Source: Comamonadaceae bacterium OTU4NAUVB1 (lineage in GTDB: Bacteria; Pseudomonadota; Gammaproteobacteria; Burkholderiales; Burkholderiaceae_C). From it: a stretch of DNA of 64,000 nt. The position numbers were made by a program, and so were the translations under genes. This document shows, piece by piece, positions 19,491 through 27,910 of this stretch. How positions within the stretch are numbered: position 1 is the first letter of the stretch; each line of letters opens with the position of its first letter. The DNA lies in assembly GCA_024372625.1 (NCBI GenBank), contig CP099605.1, positions 434,001 through 498,000 of the forward strand. Reading direction: 5' to 3'. The notes below the pieces were generated by a model. That model was not told the DNA's origin. It did not search any database and worked only from the letters and a program-made list of their open reading frames with translations.

Positions 19491-19503
19491 CATAATTTCC
19501 ACC
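19491..19503 (+). promoter_or_regulatory. -10 element of tldD, probably leaderless start
   Basis: CATAAT at 19491-19496 followed by TTCCACC and the tldD ATG at 19504. Seven bases separate box and codon and there is no Shine-Dalgarno sequence. Confidence 0.45.
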
Positions 19504-20976
19504 ATGATCTCCCGCGAACCTACCATCGAACGCCTCGCCACGGCGCAACAACTCCTCCTCACGCCCTTCGGCCTCGACGAGTCGCACCTGAGTCGGGCGC
19601 TGGCGGAGATCAAGGCGCACCAGGTCGACGACGCCGACCTCTACTTCCAGTACACGCGCAGCGAGGGCTGGAGCCTGGAGGAGGGCATCGTCAAGACGGG
19701 CAGCTTCAGCATCGACCAGGGCGTGGGCGTGCGCGCCGTGAGCGGCGAGAAGACCGCCTTCGCCTATTCCGACGACATCTCCGAGGCCTCGCTGCTCGAC
19801 GCGGCGCGCACCGTGCGCTCCATCGCCGCGACCGCGCGCGGCGGCCGCGCCAAGGTTCCCGGGCGCAAGATCGCGTCGAGCCGTTCGCTCTACGACGGCG
19901 TCGATCCCATCGCCACGCTCGACAGCACGTCCAAGGTCCAGCTGCTGGAGAAGGTCGAACAGCTCGCGCGCAGCCGCGACCCGCGCATCGCGCAGGTCAT
20001 GGCCGGTCTGGCGAGCGAGTACGACGTCGTGCTGGTGGCGCGCGCCGACGGCACCCTGGCCGCCGACGTGCGTCCGCTGGTGCGGCTGTCGGTGACGGTG
20101 ATCGCCGAACAGACCATCGCCGGAAAGGTCCGTCGCGAGGTCGGCTCGGGCGGTGGTGGCGGCCGCTTCGGTCTGGCCTACTTCGACGACGCGCACATCG
20201 CCGAGTATGTCGACCAGGCCGTCAAGGCGGCGCTGACCAACCTCGAGGCGCGACCGGCGCCGGCGGGCGAGATGACCGTCGTGCTCGGCCCCGGCTGGCC
20301 CGGCATCCTGCTGCACGAAGCCATCGGCCACGGCCTGGAGGGCGACTTCAACCGCAAGGGATCGAGCGCGTTCTCCGGCCGCATCGGCGAACGCGTGGCG
20401 GCCAAGGGCGTCACCGTGCTCGACGACGGCACCATCGCCGACCGCCGTGGTTCGCTCAACGTCGACGACGAGGGCAATGCCAGCCAGCGCAACGTGCTCA
20501 TCGAGGACGGCATCCTCAAGGGTTACATCCAGGACTCGCTCAACGCCCGCCTGAGCGGCGTCAAGCCCACCGGCAACGGCCGTCGCGAGAGCTACGCCCA
20601 CATGCCCATGCCGCGCATGACCAACACCTACATGCTCGGCGGCGACAAGGACCCCGGAGAGATCGTCGCCAGCATCGAGAAGGGCCTCTACGCCACCAAC
20701 TTCGGCGGCGGCCAGGTCGACATCACGAGCGGCAAGTTCGTCTTCTCGGCGAGCGAGGCGTACTGGGTCGAGAACGGCAAGATCCTCTATCCGGTCAAGG
20801 GCGCGACCATCGTGGGCAACGGTCCGGACGCACTCACGCGCGTTACGCTGATCGGCAACGACATGGCGCTCGATTCGGGCGTGGGCACGTGCGGCAAGGA
20901 AGGTCAGAGCGTGCCCGTGGGTGTCGGCCAGCCGACCCTGCGCATCGACGGCCTGACCGTCGGCGGCACCGCCTGA
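19504..20976 (+). CDS. tldD: metalloprotease subunit TldD
   Basis: Zinc peptidase of the TldD/TldE heterodimer, known for degrading unfolded short peptides and maturing peptides such as microcin B17. 490 residues. The HExxxH zinc motif is visible in LLHEAIGHGLEGDFNRKGS. The C-terminal domain includes GTCGKEGQSVPVGVGQPTLR. ATG 19504 (MISREPTIERL) chosen over an upstream in-frame ATG at 19423, whose extra residues are untypical. tldE is not in the window. Confidence 0.95.
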   Translation: MISREPTIERLATAQQLLLTPFGLDESHLSRALAEIKAHQVDDADLYFQYTRSEGWSLEEGIVKTGSFSIDQGVGVRAVSGEKTAFAYSDDISEASLLDAARTVRSIAATARGGRAKVPGRKIASSRSLYDGVDPIATLDSTSKVQLLEKVEQLARSRDPRIAQVMAGLASEYDVVLVARADGTLAADVRPLVRLSVTVIAEQTIAGKVRREVGSGGGGGRFGLAYFDDAHIAEYVDQAVKAALTNLEARPAPAGEMTVVLGPGWPGILLHEAIGHGLEGDFNRKGSSAFSGRIGERVAAKGVTVLDDGTIADRRGSLNVDDEGNASQRNVLIEDGILKGYIQDSLNARLSGVKPTGNGRRESYAHMPMPRMTNTYMLGGDKDPGEIVASIEKGLYATNFGGGQVDITSGKFVFSASEAYWVENGKILYPVKGATIVGNGPDALTRVTLIGNDMALDSGVGTCGKEGQSVPVGVGQPTLRIDGLTVGGTA

Positions 20977-21026
20977 GACGATTCCGACAGGGTTTGCGAG
21001 ACGTTTCGCCCTCCAAGGCCCTGTGC

Positions 21027-21032
21027 TACATT
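21027..21032 (+). promoter_or_regulatory. -10 element of the aroG leader transcript
   Basis: TACATT lies eight bases before the leader-peptide ATG at 21041, with no Shine-Dalgarno between. The upstream spacing to a good -35 is poor (TTTCGC at 21004-21009 is the best at 17 bases). The transcript would start at or within one or two bases of the leader ATG. Confidence 0.4.
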
Positions 21033-21040
21033 GCCCTCCC

Positions 21041-21115
21041 ATGTCGCTGCGCGCCGCTTTCTTCTTTTCGTACTTCTGGTTCCGGACCCCCGGCGGCCCA
21101 GAGACGAGCGCGTAA
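21041..21115 (+). CDS. aromatic-rich leader peptide of aroG (attenuator)
   Basis: A 24-codon ORF with a run FFFSYFWF at codons 7-14: five Phe, one Tyr and one Trp in eight codons. It ends in TAA at 21113-21115, 93 bases before the ATG of a DAHP synthase. Slow translation of these codons when aromatic amino acids are scarce would stall a ribosome at about 21059-21082, just upstream of the antiterminator segment at 21090. This is the layout of ribosome-mediated attenuation as in pheA, pheST or trp leaders. The residue content makes chance unlikely; regulation itself is inferred. Confidence 0.8.
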   Translation: MSLRAAFFFSYFWFRTPGGPETSA

Positions 21116-21147
21116 GACACACGCCCAACCCCTCTGAAAACCGCCGG
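21090..21147 (+). promoter_or_regulatory. predicted antiterminator pairing of the aroG leader
   Basis: CCGGCGG at 21090-21096 is identical to the 3' arm of the terminator (21158-21164), so it can pair instead with the 5' arm CCGCCGG at 21141-21147 and block terminator formation. GCGGC at 21093-21097 can in turn pair with GCCGC at 21053-21057 inside the leader ORF, giving a possible protector hairpin. Confidence 0.6.
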
Positions 21148-21171
21148 TGCTCACGCCCCGGCGGTTTTTTT
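21137..21171 (+). terminator. aroG attenuator terminator
   Basis: AAAACCGCCGG (21137-21147) pairs fully with CCGGCGGTTTT (21158-21168) over a ten-base loop and runs into seven T (21165-21171). It lies between the aromatic-rich leader ORF and aroG, so it terminates the leader transcript rather than tldD alone. Confidence 0.9.
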
Positions 21172-21207
21172 ATGTCCCTTCGATTCCCATCCTCCAGGAG
21201 CTCCGCG

Positions 21208-22326
21208 ATGACCCATCCTTCCGCCCCGACCAGCGACAGCTGGTATGCGCACGTCGAGAAGACCAGCCAGACCGACGACGAACGCATCAAGGACATCAAC
21301 GTGCTCCCGCCTCCCGAACACCTCATCCGCTTCTTCCCCATCCGGGGCACGCCGGCGGAGACGCTGATCACCGGGACGCGCCGCCGCATCCACGACATCA
21401 TGGCCGGCACCGACGACCGGCTGCTGGTGATCATGGGACCGTGCTCGATCCACGACCCGGCCGCCGCGCTCGAGTACGCCCGGCGCCTGAAAGCGGAGCG
21501 CGAGAAGTACGCCGATTCGCTGGAAATCGTGATGCGCGTGTACTTCGAGAAGCCGCGCACCACGGTGGGCTGGAAAGGCCTCATCAACGACCCGTACCTC
21601 GACGAGAGCTTCCGCATCGACGAAGGCCTGCGCATGGCGCGCCAGCTGCTCATCGACATCAACCGCATGGGCCTGCCCGCGGGCAGCGAGTTCCTCGACG
21701 TGATCTCGCCGCAGTACATCGGCGACCTGATCTCCTGGGGTGCGATCGGCGCGCGCACCACCGAGAGCCAGGTGCACCGCGAACTCGCCTCCGGCATCTC
21801 GGCGCCCATCGGCTTCAAGAACGGCACCGACGGCAACATCCGCATCGCCACGGACGCCATCCAGGCGGCGGCGCGCGGGCATCATTTCCTGTCGGTCCAC
21901 AAGAACGGCCAGGTCGCCATCGTGCAGACGAACGGCAACCCCGACTGCCACGTCATCCTGCGCGGTGGCAAGGCGCCCAACTACGACGCCGCCAGCGTGG
22001 CGGCGGCCTGCGCCGACCTGGAGGCGTCCAAGCTGCCCACCCGCCTGATGGTCGACTGCAGCCACGCCAACAGTTCCAAGCAGCACCAGAAACAGCTGGA
22101 AGTCGCCGACGCGGTGGCCGTCCAGATCGCCGGGGGCAGCCGCAGCGTCTTCGGCGTGATGCTGGAGAGCCACCTGAATGCAGGCGCGCAGAAATTCACC
22201 CCGGGCCGCGATCCGATCGCCGGTCTGGAATACGGCAAGAGCATCACCGACGCCTGCCTGGGGTGGGACGATTCGGTGCGCGCGCTGGACGTGCTGTCGC
22301 AGGCGGTGAAGCGGCGCCGGGGCTGA
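21208..22326 (+). CDS. aroG: class I DAHP synthase (3-deoxy-7-phosphoheptulonate synthase)
   Basis: Condenses phosphoenolpyruvate and erythrose 4-phosphate, the first step of aromatic amino acid synthesis. 372 residues. Motifs: LLVIMGPCSIHDPAAALEYA, FEKPRTTVGWKGLINDP, IGARTTESQVHRELASG, FKNGTDG, HVILRGGKAPNYD and MVDCSHANSSK. The ATG at 21208 has AGGAG at 21196-21200; an in-frame ATG at 21172 abuts the terminator T-run and is rejected. Probably controlled by the leader peptide and attenuator just upstream, in addition to allosteric feedback usual for this class. Which aromatic acid inhibits it cannot be told. Confidence 0.95.
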   Translation: MTHPSAPTSDSWYAHVEKTSQTDDERIKDINVLPPPEHLIRFFPIRGTPAETLITGTRRRIHDIMAGTDDRLLVIMGPCSIHDPAAALEYARRLKAEREKYADSLEIVMRVYFEKPRTTVGWKGLINDPYLDESFRIDEGLRMARQLLIDINRMGLPAGSEFLDVISPQYIGDLISWGAIGARTTESQVHRELASGISAPIGFKNGTDGNIRIATDAIQAAARGHHFLSVHKNGQVAIVQTNGNPDCHVILRGGKAPNYDAASVAAACADLEASKLPTRLMVDCSHANSSKQHQKQLEVADAVAVQIAGGSRSVFGVMLESHLNAGAQKFTPGRDPIAGLEYGKSITDACLGWDDSVRALDVLSQAVKRRRG

Positions 22327-22358
22327 GCCCCCGGCGCGCGCCTCGGCCACGGCCGCCT

Positions 22359-23780
22359 TCAGGCCCGGGCGTCGAGTGCGGTGAGCAGCCGCTCGTGCAC
22401 GCCGCCGAACCCGCCGTTGCTCATGCAGACGATGTGGTCCCCCGGCTGCGCGGCAGCGACGACGCGCGCGACGAGCGGCTCGATGGTCATCTCCACCCGC
22501 GCCCGCGCGCCCAGTGGCGCCAGCGCGGCGGCCGCGTCCCAGTCCAGCCCGGCGGCGTGGCAGAACGACAGATCGGCCGCCTCCAGGCTCCACGGCAGTT
22601 GCGCGGCCATGGCGCCGAGCTTCATGGTGTTGCTGCGCGGCTCGAACACGGCCAGGATGCGGTCGGTGCGCCGGCCCGCGTCGTCGAGCTTGCGGCGCAG
22701 GCCGTCGAGCGTGGTGCGGATGGCGCTCGGATGGTGCGCGAAGTCGTCGTACACGGTGATCTCGCCCGCCGTGCGTCTCACCGTGCCCCGCAGTTCCATG
22801 CGGCGGCGCACGTTGCGGAAGCCACCGAGCGCCGCCGCGGCCTCGGCGGGCGCCACGCCGACATGCTCGGCCGCGGCGATGGCGGCCAGCGCGTTCATGC
22901 GGTTGTGTTCGCCCGAGAGCGACCAGGCGACGTGGCCGACCGTCTGGCCCGCGAACGTCACGTCGAAGTCGTCGTGCGCGCCGCGCGCCTGCCACCGGGG
23001 AGCGTCCCGGTCGTGAAGGCCGTCCGCTTCGCCGAAGCGCACCACCTCGCTCCAGCAGCCCTGCGCCAGGACGCGCCGCAGGCTGTCCTCGGTGCCGTTG
23101 ACGACCACGCGCCCGCTCGAGGGCACGGTGCGCACGAGGTGGTGGAACTGGCGCTCGATCGCGGCGAGGTCGTCGAAGATGTCGGCGTGGTCGAACTCCA
23201 GGTTGTTCAGGATGGCGGTGCGCGGGCGGTAGTGGACGAACTTGCTGCGCTTGTCGAAGAAGGCGGTGTCGTACTCGTCGGCCTCGATGACGAAGCAGGA
23301 CGGGTCTCCCAGGCGAGCGGAGACGCCGAAATCCAGCGGCACGCCGCCCACCAGGAAACCCGGCGCGCGGCCGGCGCGCTCGAGGATCCAGGCGAGCATC
23401 GACGTGGTGGTCGTCTTGCCGTGGGTGCCGGCGACGGCCAGCACGTGGCGGCCCTGCAGGACGTGCGCGGCCAGCCACTGCGGCCCGCTCGTGTAGGCGG
23501 TCCCGGCGTCGAGGATGGCCTCCATCAGCGGGAACTTGGGCGTGCCGTCGGCCAGCCGGGCGCGCGAGACGACGTTGCCGACGACGAAAATGTCGGGCCG
23601 CAGGGCCATCTGGTCGGCCCCGAAGCCCTCGATCAGTTCGATGCCGAGCGCGCGCAACTGGTCGCTCATCGGCGGGTAGACGCCGGCGTCGCAGCCGGTC
23701 ACGCGGTGTCCGGCTTCGCGCGCCAGGGCGGCGAGGCCACCCATGAAGGTGCCGCAGATGCCGAGGATGTGAATGTGCAT
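22359..23780 (-). CDS. mpl: UDP-N-acetylmuramate:L-Ala-gamma-D-Glu-meso-DAP ligase Mpl
   Basis: Recycles murein tripeptide by ligating it to UDP-MurNAc. 473 residues of the Mur ligase fold: N-terminal MHIHILGICGTFMGGLAALA, ATP loop VAGTHGKTTTTSMLAW, IEADEYDTAFFDKRSKFVHY, then HNRMNALAAIAAAEH and VYDDFAHHPSAI. Works with the recycling enzyme AmpD encoded at 35.9 kb. A -10-like TAGAAT sits six bases before the ATG and there is no ribosome site. Confidence 0.95.
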   Translation of the reverse strand: MHIHILGICGTFMGGLAALAREAGHRVTGCDAGVYPPMSDQLRALGIELIEGFGADQMALRPDIFVVGNVVSRARLADGTPKFPLMEAILDAGTAYTSGPQWLAAHVLQGRHVLAVAGTHGKTTTTSMLAWILERAGRAPGFLVGGVPLDFGVSARLGDPSCFVIEADEYDTAFFDKRSKFVHYRPRTAILNNLEFDHADIFDDLAAIERQFHHLVRTVPSSGRVVVNGTEDSLRRVLAQGCWSEVVRFGEADGLHDRDAPRWQARGAHDDFDVTFAGQTVGHVAWSLSGEHNRMNALAAIAAAEHVGVAPAEAAAALGGFRNVRRRMELRGTVRRTAGEITVYDDFAHHPSAIRTTLDGLRRKLDDAGRRTDRILAVFEPRSNTMKLGAMAAQLPWSLEAADLSFCHAAGLDWDAAAALAPLGARARVEMTIEPLVARVVAAAQPGDHIVCMSNGGFGGVHERLLTALDARA

Positions 23781-23786
23781 CGGTCG

Positions 23787-23792
23787 ATTCTA
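23787..23792 (-). promoter_or_regulatory. -10 element of mpl, probably leaderless start
   Basis: On the minus strand TAGAAT is followed by CGACCG and the mpl ATG (23780). Six bases separate box and codon, with no Shine-Dalgarno sequence. Confidence 0.45.
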
Positions 23793-23836
23793 GGGACGCG
23801 CCCTGGGGTAATCCCTGCGGATCGCGCCATGCAGGG

Positions 23837-23842
23837 CAGAAT
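23837..23842 (+). promoter_or_regulatory. -10-like element of the 23849 gene, probably leaderless start
   Basis: CAGAAT followed by GGCCGG and the ATG at 23849. Together with the mpl box it makes a compact divergent promoter pair within 68 bases. Confidence 0.35.
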
Positions 23843-23848
23843 GGCCGG

Positions 23849-24445
23849 ATGGACACGCCCAAGCGCGAAATCGCCGCCGTCGCGGCCCGGCTCGTGGTCG
23901 AGGAGGGTCTGGAATATGGCCCTGCCAAGCGTCGCGCGCTGCGCGAGATGGGGCTGAACGCGCGCACCGCGCTGCCTCACAACGACGAGGTCGAAGCCGA
24001 AGTGCGCGACTACATCCAGCTGTTCTGCGCGGACACCCAGCCCCGGGAACTGCGGGCGCTGCGCCTGCTGGCGCTCGAATGGATGGAGCGCCTGCAGGTC
24101 TTCCGCCCGCACGTGGGCGGCGCCGTCTGGCACGGCACCGCGACGCGGCTGTCCGATGTCTACATCCAGCTGTTTTGCGACGACTCCAAGTCCGCCGAGA
24201 TCGCGCTGATCGATCACCACGTCGACTACGAGCCGCGCATGGTGACGGGCTTCCACGGCGAGAAGGTCGAGGCGCTGAGCGTCCATGCGCCCAGCCGCCT
24301 GCTGGGCGAGGAGATCGGCGTGCACCTGCTGGTCTACGACTTCGACGACCTGCGCGGAGCGCTGCGGCCGGACTCGCAGGGCCGCACGCCGCGCGGCGAC
24401 ATCGCCGCATTGCGGCGGCTCGTGGCAGAGGACGCCGCCGCATGA
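23849..24445 (+). CDS. conserved protein of unknown function
   Basis: 198 residues, soluble, acidic. I do not recognise a characterised family, although homologues of this kind are often found beside mpl in Burkholderiales. The sequence contains two similar segments, DYIQLFCADTQ near residue 55 and VYIQLFCDDSK near 105; their DNA is almost identical over 20 bases (24010-24029 and 24160-24179, exactly 50 codons apart). Further features: HHVDYEPRMVTGFHGEKVE and VHLLVYDFDDLRGAL. The stop overlaps the following gene as ATGA, so both are translated together. Confidence 0.8.
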   Translation: MDTPKREIAAVAARLVVEEGLEYGPAKRRALREMGLNARTALPHNDEVEAEVRDYIQLFCADTQPRELRALRLLALEWMERLQVFRPHVGGAVWHGTATRLSDVYIQLFCDDSKSAEIALIDHHVDYEPRMVTGFHGEKVEALSVHAPSRLLGEEIGVHLLVYDFDDLRGALRPDSQGRTPRGDIAALRRLVAEDAAA

Positions 24446-25023
24446 CGGCGCCCGGAGCGCCCGTGGATGCCGATGCCCTCGACGTCGGCAAGCGCCGCCG
24501 CAGGATCCTCGCGGGCGGGGTCGCGCTGGCGGCGGCCGGACTGGGCGCGGGAACGGCGTTGTGGCGCCATCGCGTGGCCCCCGAGGGCGGGGACGAGGCA
24601 CTGGACCCGGTGTTCTGGACGACGCGCCTGGAACGCCCCGAAGGCGGCGAACTGGACCTCGCCAGCCTGCGCGGCAGGCCGACACTGGTCAATTTCTGGG
24701 CCACGTGGTGCCCGCCCTGCGTCGAGGAACTGCCGTTGCTCGACGCGTTCTTCCGCGAACAGCGCGCGTCCGGCTGGCAGGTGGTGGGTCTGGCGATCGA
24801 CCGGCCCGACGCCGTGCGCCGCTTTCTCGGGACCACGCCCGTGAGCTTCCCGGTCGGCATCGCCGGACTGTCCGGCACCGACCTCGTGCGGCGCCTGGGC
24901 AACACGGCCGGTGGGCTGCCGTTCACGCTGGTGCTGGGGGCCGACGGCCGGGTCGCAGTGCGTAAGATGGGTCGTCTCGATCGCGCAGACCTCACCGCCT
25001 GGCGTGCAAGACTTCACGGTTAG
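24442..25023 (+). CDS. TlpA-like membrane-anchored thiol-disulfide reductase
   Basis: 193 residues. An N-terminal anchor (RRRILAGGVALAAAGLGAG, about residues 15-35) and a periplasmic thioredoxin fold with the active site NFWATWCPPCVEELPLLD (CPPC) and the cis-Pro segment GGLPFTLVLGADG. Such proteins reduce disulfides in the periplasm, often for cytochrome c maturation or envelope proteins; a ccsA-like gene lies 15 kb away but no specific partner is adjacent. Starts within the stop of the upstream gene (ATGA). Confidence 0.9.
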   Translation: MTAPGAPVDADALDVGKRRRRILAGGVALAAAGLGAGTALWRHRVAPEGGDEALDPVFWTTRLERPEGGELDLASLRGRPTLVNFWATWCPPCVEELPLLDAFFREQRASGWQVVGLAIDRPDAVRRFLGTTPVSFPVGIAGLSGTDLVRRLGNTAGGLPFTLVLGADGRVAVRKMGRLDRADLTAWRARLHG

Positions 25024-25166
25024 AATCCGCCCCCGCCAGCAGAAGTTGGCGCTCGAACGCCGGAGTAGGCCGACGTAGGTCGACGTAAGAAGTCATACCG
25101 CGTTCCTGCCGCCTCGCTCCAGGCTACTTATTTCCGACGGGCCGGACATTCCGGCAATGGAGTCCC
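25021..25166 (+). promoter_or_regulatory. accBC promoter element and leader
   Basis: TAGAAT at 25021-25026 overlaps the stop codon of the thioredoxin gene and is a plausible -10. About 130 bases of leader follow, with a tandem CGACGTA (in CGACGTAGGTCGACGTAAG) and GGAG shortly before the accB ATG. E. coli accB is autoregulated through its promoter region; whether this leader plays that role is unknown. Confidence 0.4.
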
Positions 25167-25616
25167 ATGGATCTGCGCAAGCTCAAGACACTGATCGATC
25201 TGGTGTCCGAATCGAATATTTCCGAACTGGAGATCACCGAGACCGAGGGCAAGGTCCGCATCGTCAAGGGTGGCGTCGCCGCACCCGTGCAGTACGTCCA
25301 GTCCGTGGCGGCGCCCGCCGCGGCGGTGGCCGGTCCGGCTTCCGCCGCGGAACCCGTCGCCGCCGTGGCGGCCGCGGCCGCCGGCCATGTGGTCAAGTCG
25401 CCGATGGTGGGCACGTTCTATCGCTCGTCGAGTCCGGGCGCCGCGGCGTTCGTGGAGATCGGCAGCCAGGTGAAGGAGGGCGACACGGTCTGCATCATCG
25501 AGGCGATGAAGATCCTCAACGAGATCGAGGCCGACAAGTCCGGCACCATCACGCAGATCCTGGGCGACAACGGCCAGGCCGTCGAATACGGCCAGCCGCT
25601 CTTCGTCATCGAATGA
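25167..25616 (+). CDS. accB: acetyl-CoA carboxylase biotin carboxyl carrier protein
   Basis: Carries biotin between the two half-reactions of acetyl-CoA carboxylase, first step of fatty acid synthesis. 149 residues: N-terminal domain [20 protein letters not shown], an Ala/Pro linker (about residues 45-75) and the biotinyl domain with the biotin Lys in [15 protein letters not shown]. The stop overlaps or nearly touches accC, the usual accBC operon. Confidence 0.97.
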   Translation: MDLRKLKTLIDLVSESNISELEITETEGKVRIVKGGVAAPVQYVQSVAAPAAAVAGPASAAEPVAAVAAAAAGHVVKSPMVGTFYRSSSPGAAAFVEIGSQVKEGDTVCIIEAMKILNEIEADKSGTITQILGDNGQAVEYGQPLFVIE

Positions 25617-25618
25617 CC

Positions 25619-26968
25619 ATGTTCAAGAAGATCCTGGTCGCCAATCGCGGCGAGATCGCACTGAGAATCCAGCGGGCCTGCAGCGAACTCGGCATCAAGG
25701 CCGTGATGGTCTATTCGGAAGCCGATCGCGAAGCCAAGTACGTGAAACTGGCGCAGGAGGCGGTGTGCATCGGCCCGGCGCCGTCGTCGCACAGCTACCT
25801 CAACATGCCCGCCATCATCTCGGCGGCCGAAGTGACCGACGCCGAGGCGATCCACCCGGGCTACGGTTTCCTGAGCGAGAACGCCAACTTCGCCGAACGC
25901 GTCGAGCAGAGCGGCTTCCAGTTCATCGGACCGACGCCCGAGAACATCCGCACGATGGGCGACAAGGTCTCGGCCAAGCAGGCCATGATCAAGGCCGGCG
26001 TGCCCTGCGTGCCGGGCTCCGAGGGCGAACTGTCCGACGACGCGGCCACCAACAAGCGCATCGCGCGCGCCATCGGCTACCCGGTCATCATCAAGGCCGC
26101 AGGCGGTGGCGGCGGTCGCGGCATGCGCGTGGTGCACACCGAAGCGGCCCTGGTCAACGCCATCCAGATGACCAAGGCGGAAGCCGGCGCGGCCTTCAAC
26201 AATCCGGCCGTGTACATGGAGAAGTTCCTCCAGAACCCGCGCCACGTCGAGATCCAGATCCTCGCGGACAAGCACAAGAACGCCGTCTACCTCGGCGAGC
26301 GCGACTGCTCGATGCAGCGCCGCCACCAGAAGGTGATCGAGGAGTCGCCCGCGCCGGGCATTCCGCGCAAGCTGATCGAGAAGATCGGCGAGCGCTGCGC
26401 CGCCGCCTGCAAGCGCATCGGCTACCGGGGCGCCGGCACCTTCGAGTTCCTCTACGAGAACGGCGAGTTCTATTTCATCGAGATGAACACGCGCGTGCAG
26501 GTCGAGCATCCGGTGACGGAGTTCACCACGGGCATCGACATCGTGAAGACGCAGATCATGGTGGCCGCCGGTGAGAAGCTGCCGTTCACGCAGCGCCAGA
26601 TCGAGATGCGGGGCCACTCCATCGAATGCCGCATCAATGCCGAGGATGCCTACAAGTTCACGCCGTCCCCGGGCCGCATCACGATGTGGCACGCACCGGG
26701 CGGGCCGGGCGTGCGGGTCGACTCGCACGTCTACACGAACTACTTCGTGCCGCCGAACTACGACTCGATGATCGGCAAGATCATCGTCCACGGCGACACG
26801 CGCGAGCAGGCCCTGGCGCGCATGCGCACGGCGCTCAACGAGACCGTGGTCGAAGGCATCCAGACCAACATTCCGCTGCACCGCGAACTGATGGTGGACG
26901 CCAAGTTCATGGCCGGCGGCACCAACATCCACTACCTCGAGGAGTGGCTCGCGGCGCGGGCCCGTTGA
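25619..26968 (+). CDS. accC: acetyl-CoA carboxylase, biotin carboxylase subunit
   Basis: ATP-dependent carboxylation of biotin on AccB. 449 residues, exactly the E. coli length, starting [17 protein letters not shown]. The ATP-grasp glycine loop is [31 protein letters not shown] and [19 protein letters not shown] complete the active site. ATG 25619 is preferred; an in-frame ATG at 25613 overlaps the accB stop as ATGA. prmA follows at once. Confidence 0.97.
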   Translation: MFKKILVANRGEIALRIQRACSELGIKAVMVYSEADREAKYVKLAQEAVCIGPAPSSHSYLNMPAIISAAEVTDAEAIHPGYGFLSENANFAERVEQSGFQFIGPTPENIRTMGDKVSAKQAMIKAGVPCVPGSEGELSDDAATNKRIARAIGYPVIIKAAGGGGGRGMRVVHTEAALVNAIQMTKAEAGAAFNNPAVYMEKFLQNPRHVEIQILADKHKNAVYLGERDCSMQRRHQKVIEESPAPGIPRKLIEKIGERCAAACKRIGYRGAGTFEFLYENGEFYFIEMNTRVQVEHPVTEFTTGIDIVKTQIMVAAGEKLPFTQRQIEMRGHSIECRINAEDAYKFTPSPGRITMWHAPGGPGVRVDSHVYTNYFVPPNYDSMIGKIIVHGDTREQALARMRTALNETVVEGIQTNIPLHRELMVDAKFMAGGTNIHYLEEWLAARAR

Positions 26969-26976
26969 GCGCCCCG

Positions 26977-27861
26977 ATGTTCGAACTGCGACTACTCGCC
27001 CCCGAGGACCATGTCGAGGATCTGAGCGACGCGCTCGACGCGCTCGACGCGCTGAGCGTGTCGGTCGAGGATGCCGATGCCCAGACCGACGCCGAGCAGG
27101 CATTGTTCGGCGAGCCGGGCATGCCCCCGCCCAAGGACGGCTGGCAGCGCTCGCGCGTCATCGCCCTGTTCGCCGACGAGGCGGCCGCGCGAGCGGCGGC
27201 CGACGTGCTGGCCGCGCAGGATTTCTTCGCCGGCTGCCAGGTCCTGGGCGTGGCCCACGTGCCCGAGCAGGACTGGGTGCGACTCACCCAGTCGCAGTTC
27301 GCGCCGGTCGAGATCACGAGCGAGTTCTGGATCGTGCCGACCTGGCACGAACCGCCCGCGCAGGCGCGCCAGGTGATCCGCCTGGACCCCGGTCTCGCCT
27401 TCGGCACCGGCACCCACCCCACCACGCGCATGTGCCTGCGCTGGCTCGCGACGCGCGCGGGCGGCTCGCCCGGGCGCGTGCTCGACTACGGCTGCGGCAG
27501 CGGCATCCTGGCCATCGGCGCGGCGAAGTTCGGCGCCACCGACCTCGACGCGGTCGACATCGATCCGGCGGCGGTGGAGGCCACGCGCCTGAACGCCGAG
27601 GCCAACGGCGTCGCGCTGAACGCCGGGCTGCCCGATGCCGCCCGCGGTGCCTACGACGTCGTGCTGGCCAACATCCTGGCCACGCCCCTGAAGGTGCTCG
27701 CGCCCCTGCTGTGCGCGCATGTGAAGCCGGGCGGTGCGCTGGTGCTCGCGGGCATCCTCGCGCGACAGGCCGACGAACTCAAGAGCGCCTACGCGCCCCA
27801 TGCCGCGCTCGAGGTCAGCGACAGCGAAGAAGGCTGGATCCTGATGACGGCGCGTTTCTGA
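26977..27861 (+). CDS. prmA: ribosomal protein L11 methyltransferase PrmA
   Basis: SAM-dependent trimethylation of ribosomal protein L11. 294 residues (E. coli 293). The substrate-binding N domain is followed by DPGLAFGTGTHPTTRMCLRW, the SAM loop VLDYGCGSGILAIGAAKFG, VDIDPAAVEATRLNAEAN and the NILATPL motif. ATG 26977 is eight bases after accC; a TTG at 26965 overlapping the accC stop is a weaker option. accC-prmA linkage is common in proteobacteria. Confidence 0.95.
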   Translation: MFELRLLAPEDHVEDLSDALDALDALSVSVEDADAQTDAEQALFGEPGMPPPKDGWQRSRVIALFADEAAARAAADVLAAQDFFAGCQVLGVAHVPEQDWVRLTQSQFAPVEITSEFWIVPTWHEPPAQARQVIRLDPGLAFGTGTHPTTRMCLRWLATRAGGSPGRVLDYGCGSGILAIGAAKFGATDLDAVDIDPAAVEATRLNAEANGVALNAGLPDAARGAYDVVLANILATPLKVLAPLLCAHVKPGGALVLAGILARQADELKSAYAPHAALEVSDSEEGWILMTARF

Positions 27862-27910
27862 CTTTCGAGCCGGGCGCCATTCCCGGCGATTCCCGAGAAC
27901 CCCACGTGCC

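Noticed and set aside
21172..21207. Earlier ATG for aroG at 21172
   Set aside because: It touches the T-run of the attenuator terminator and has no ribosome site; ATG 21208 has AGGAG and matches the family start.
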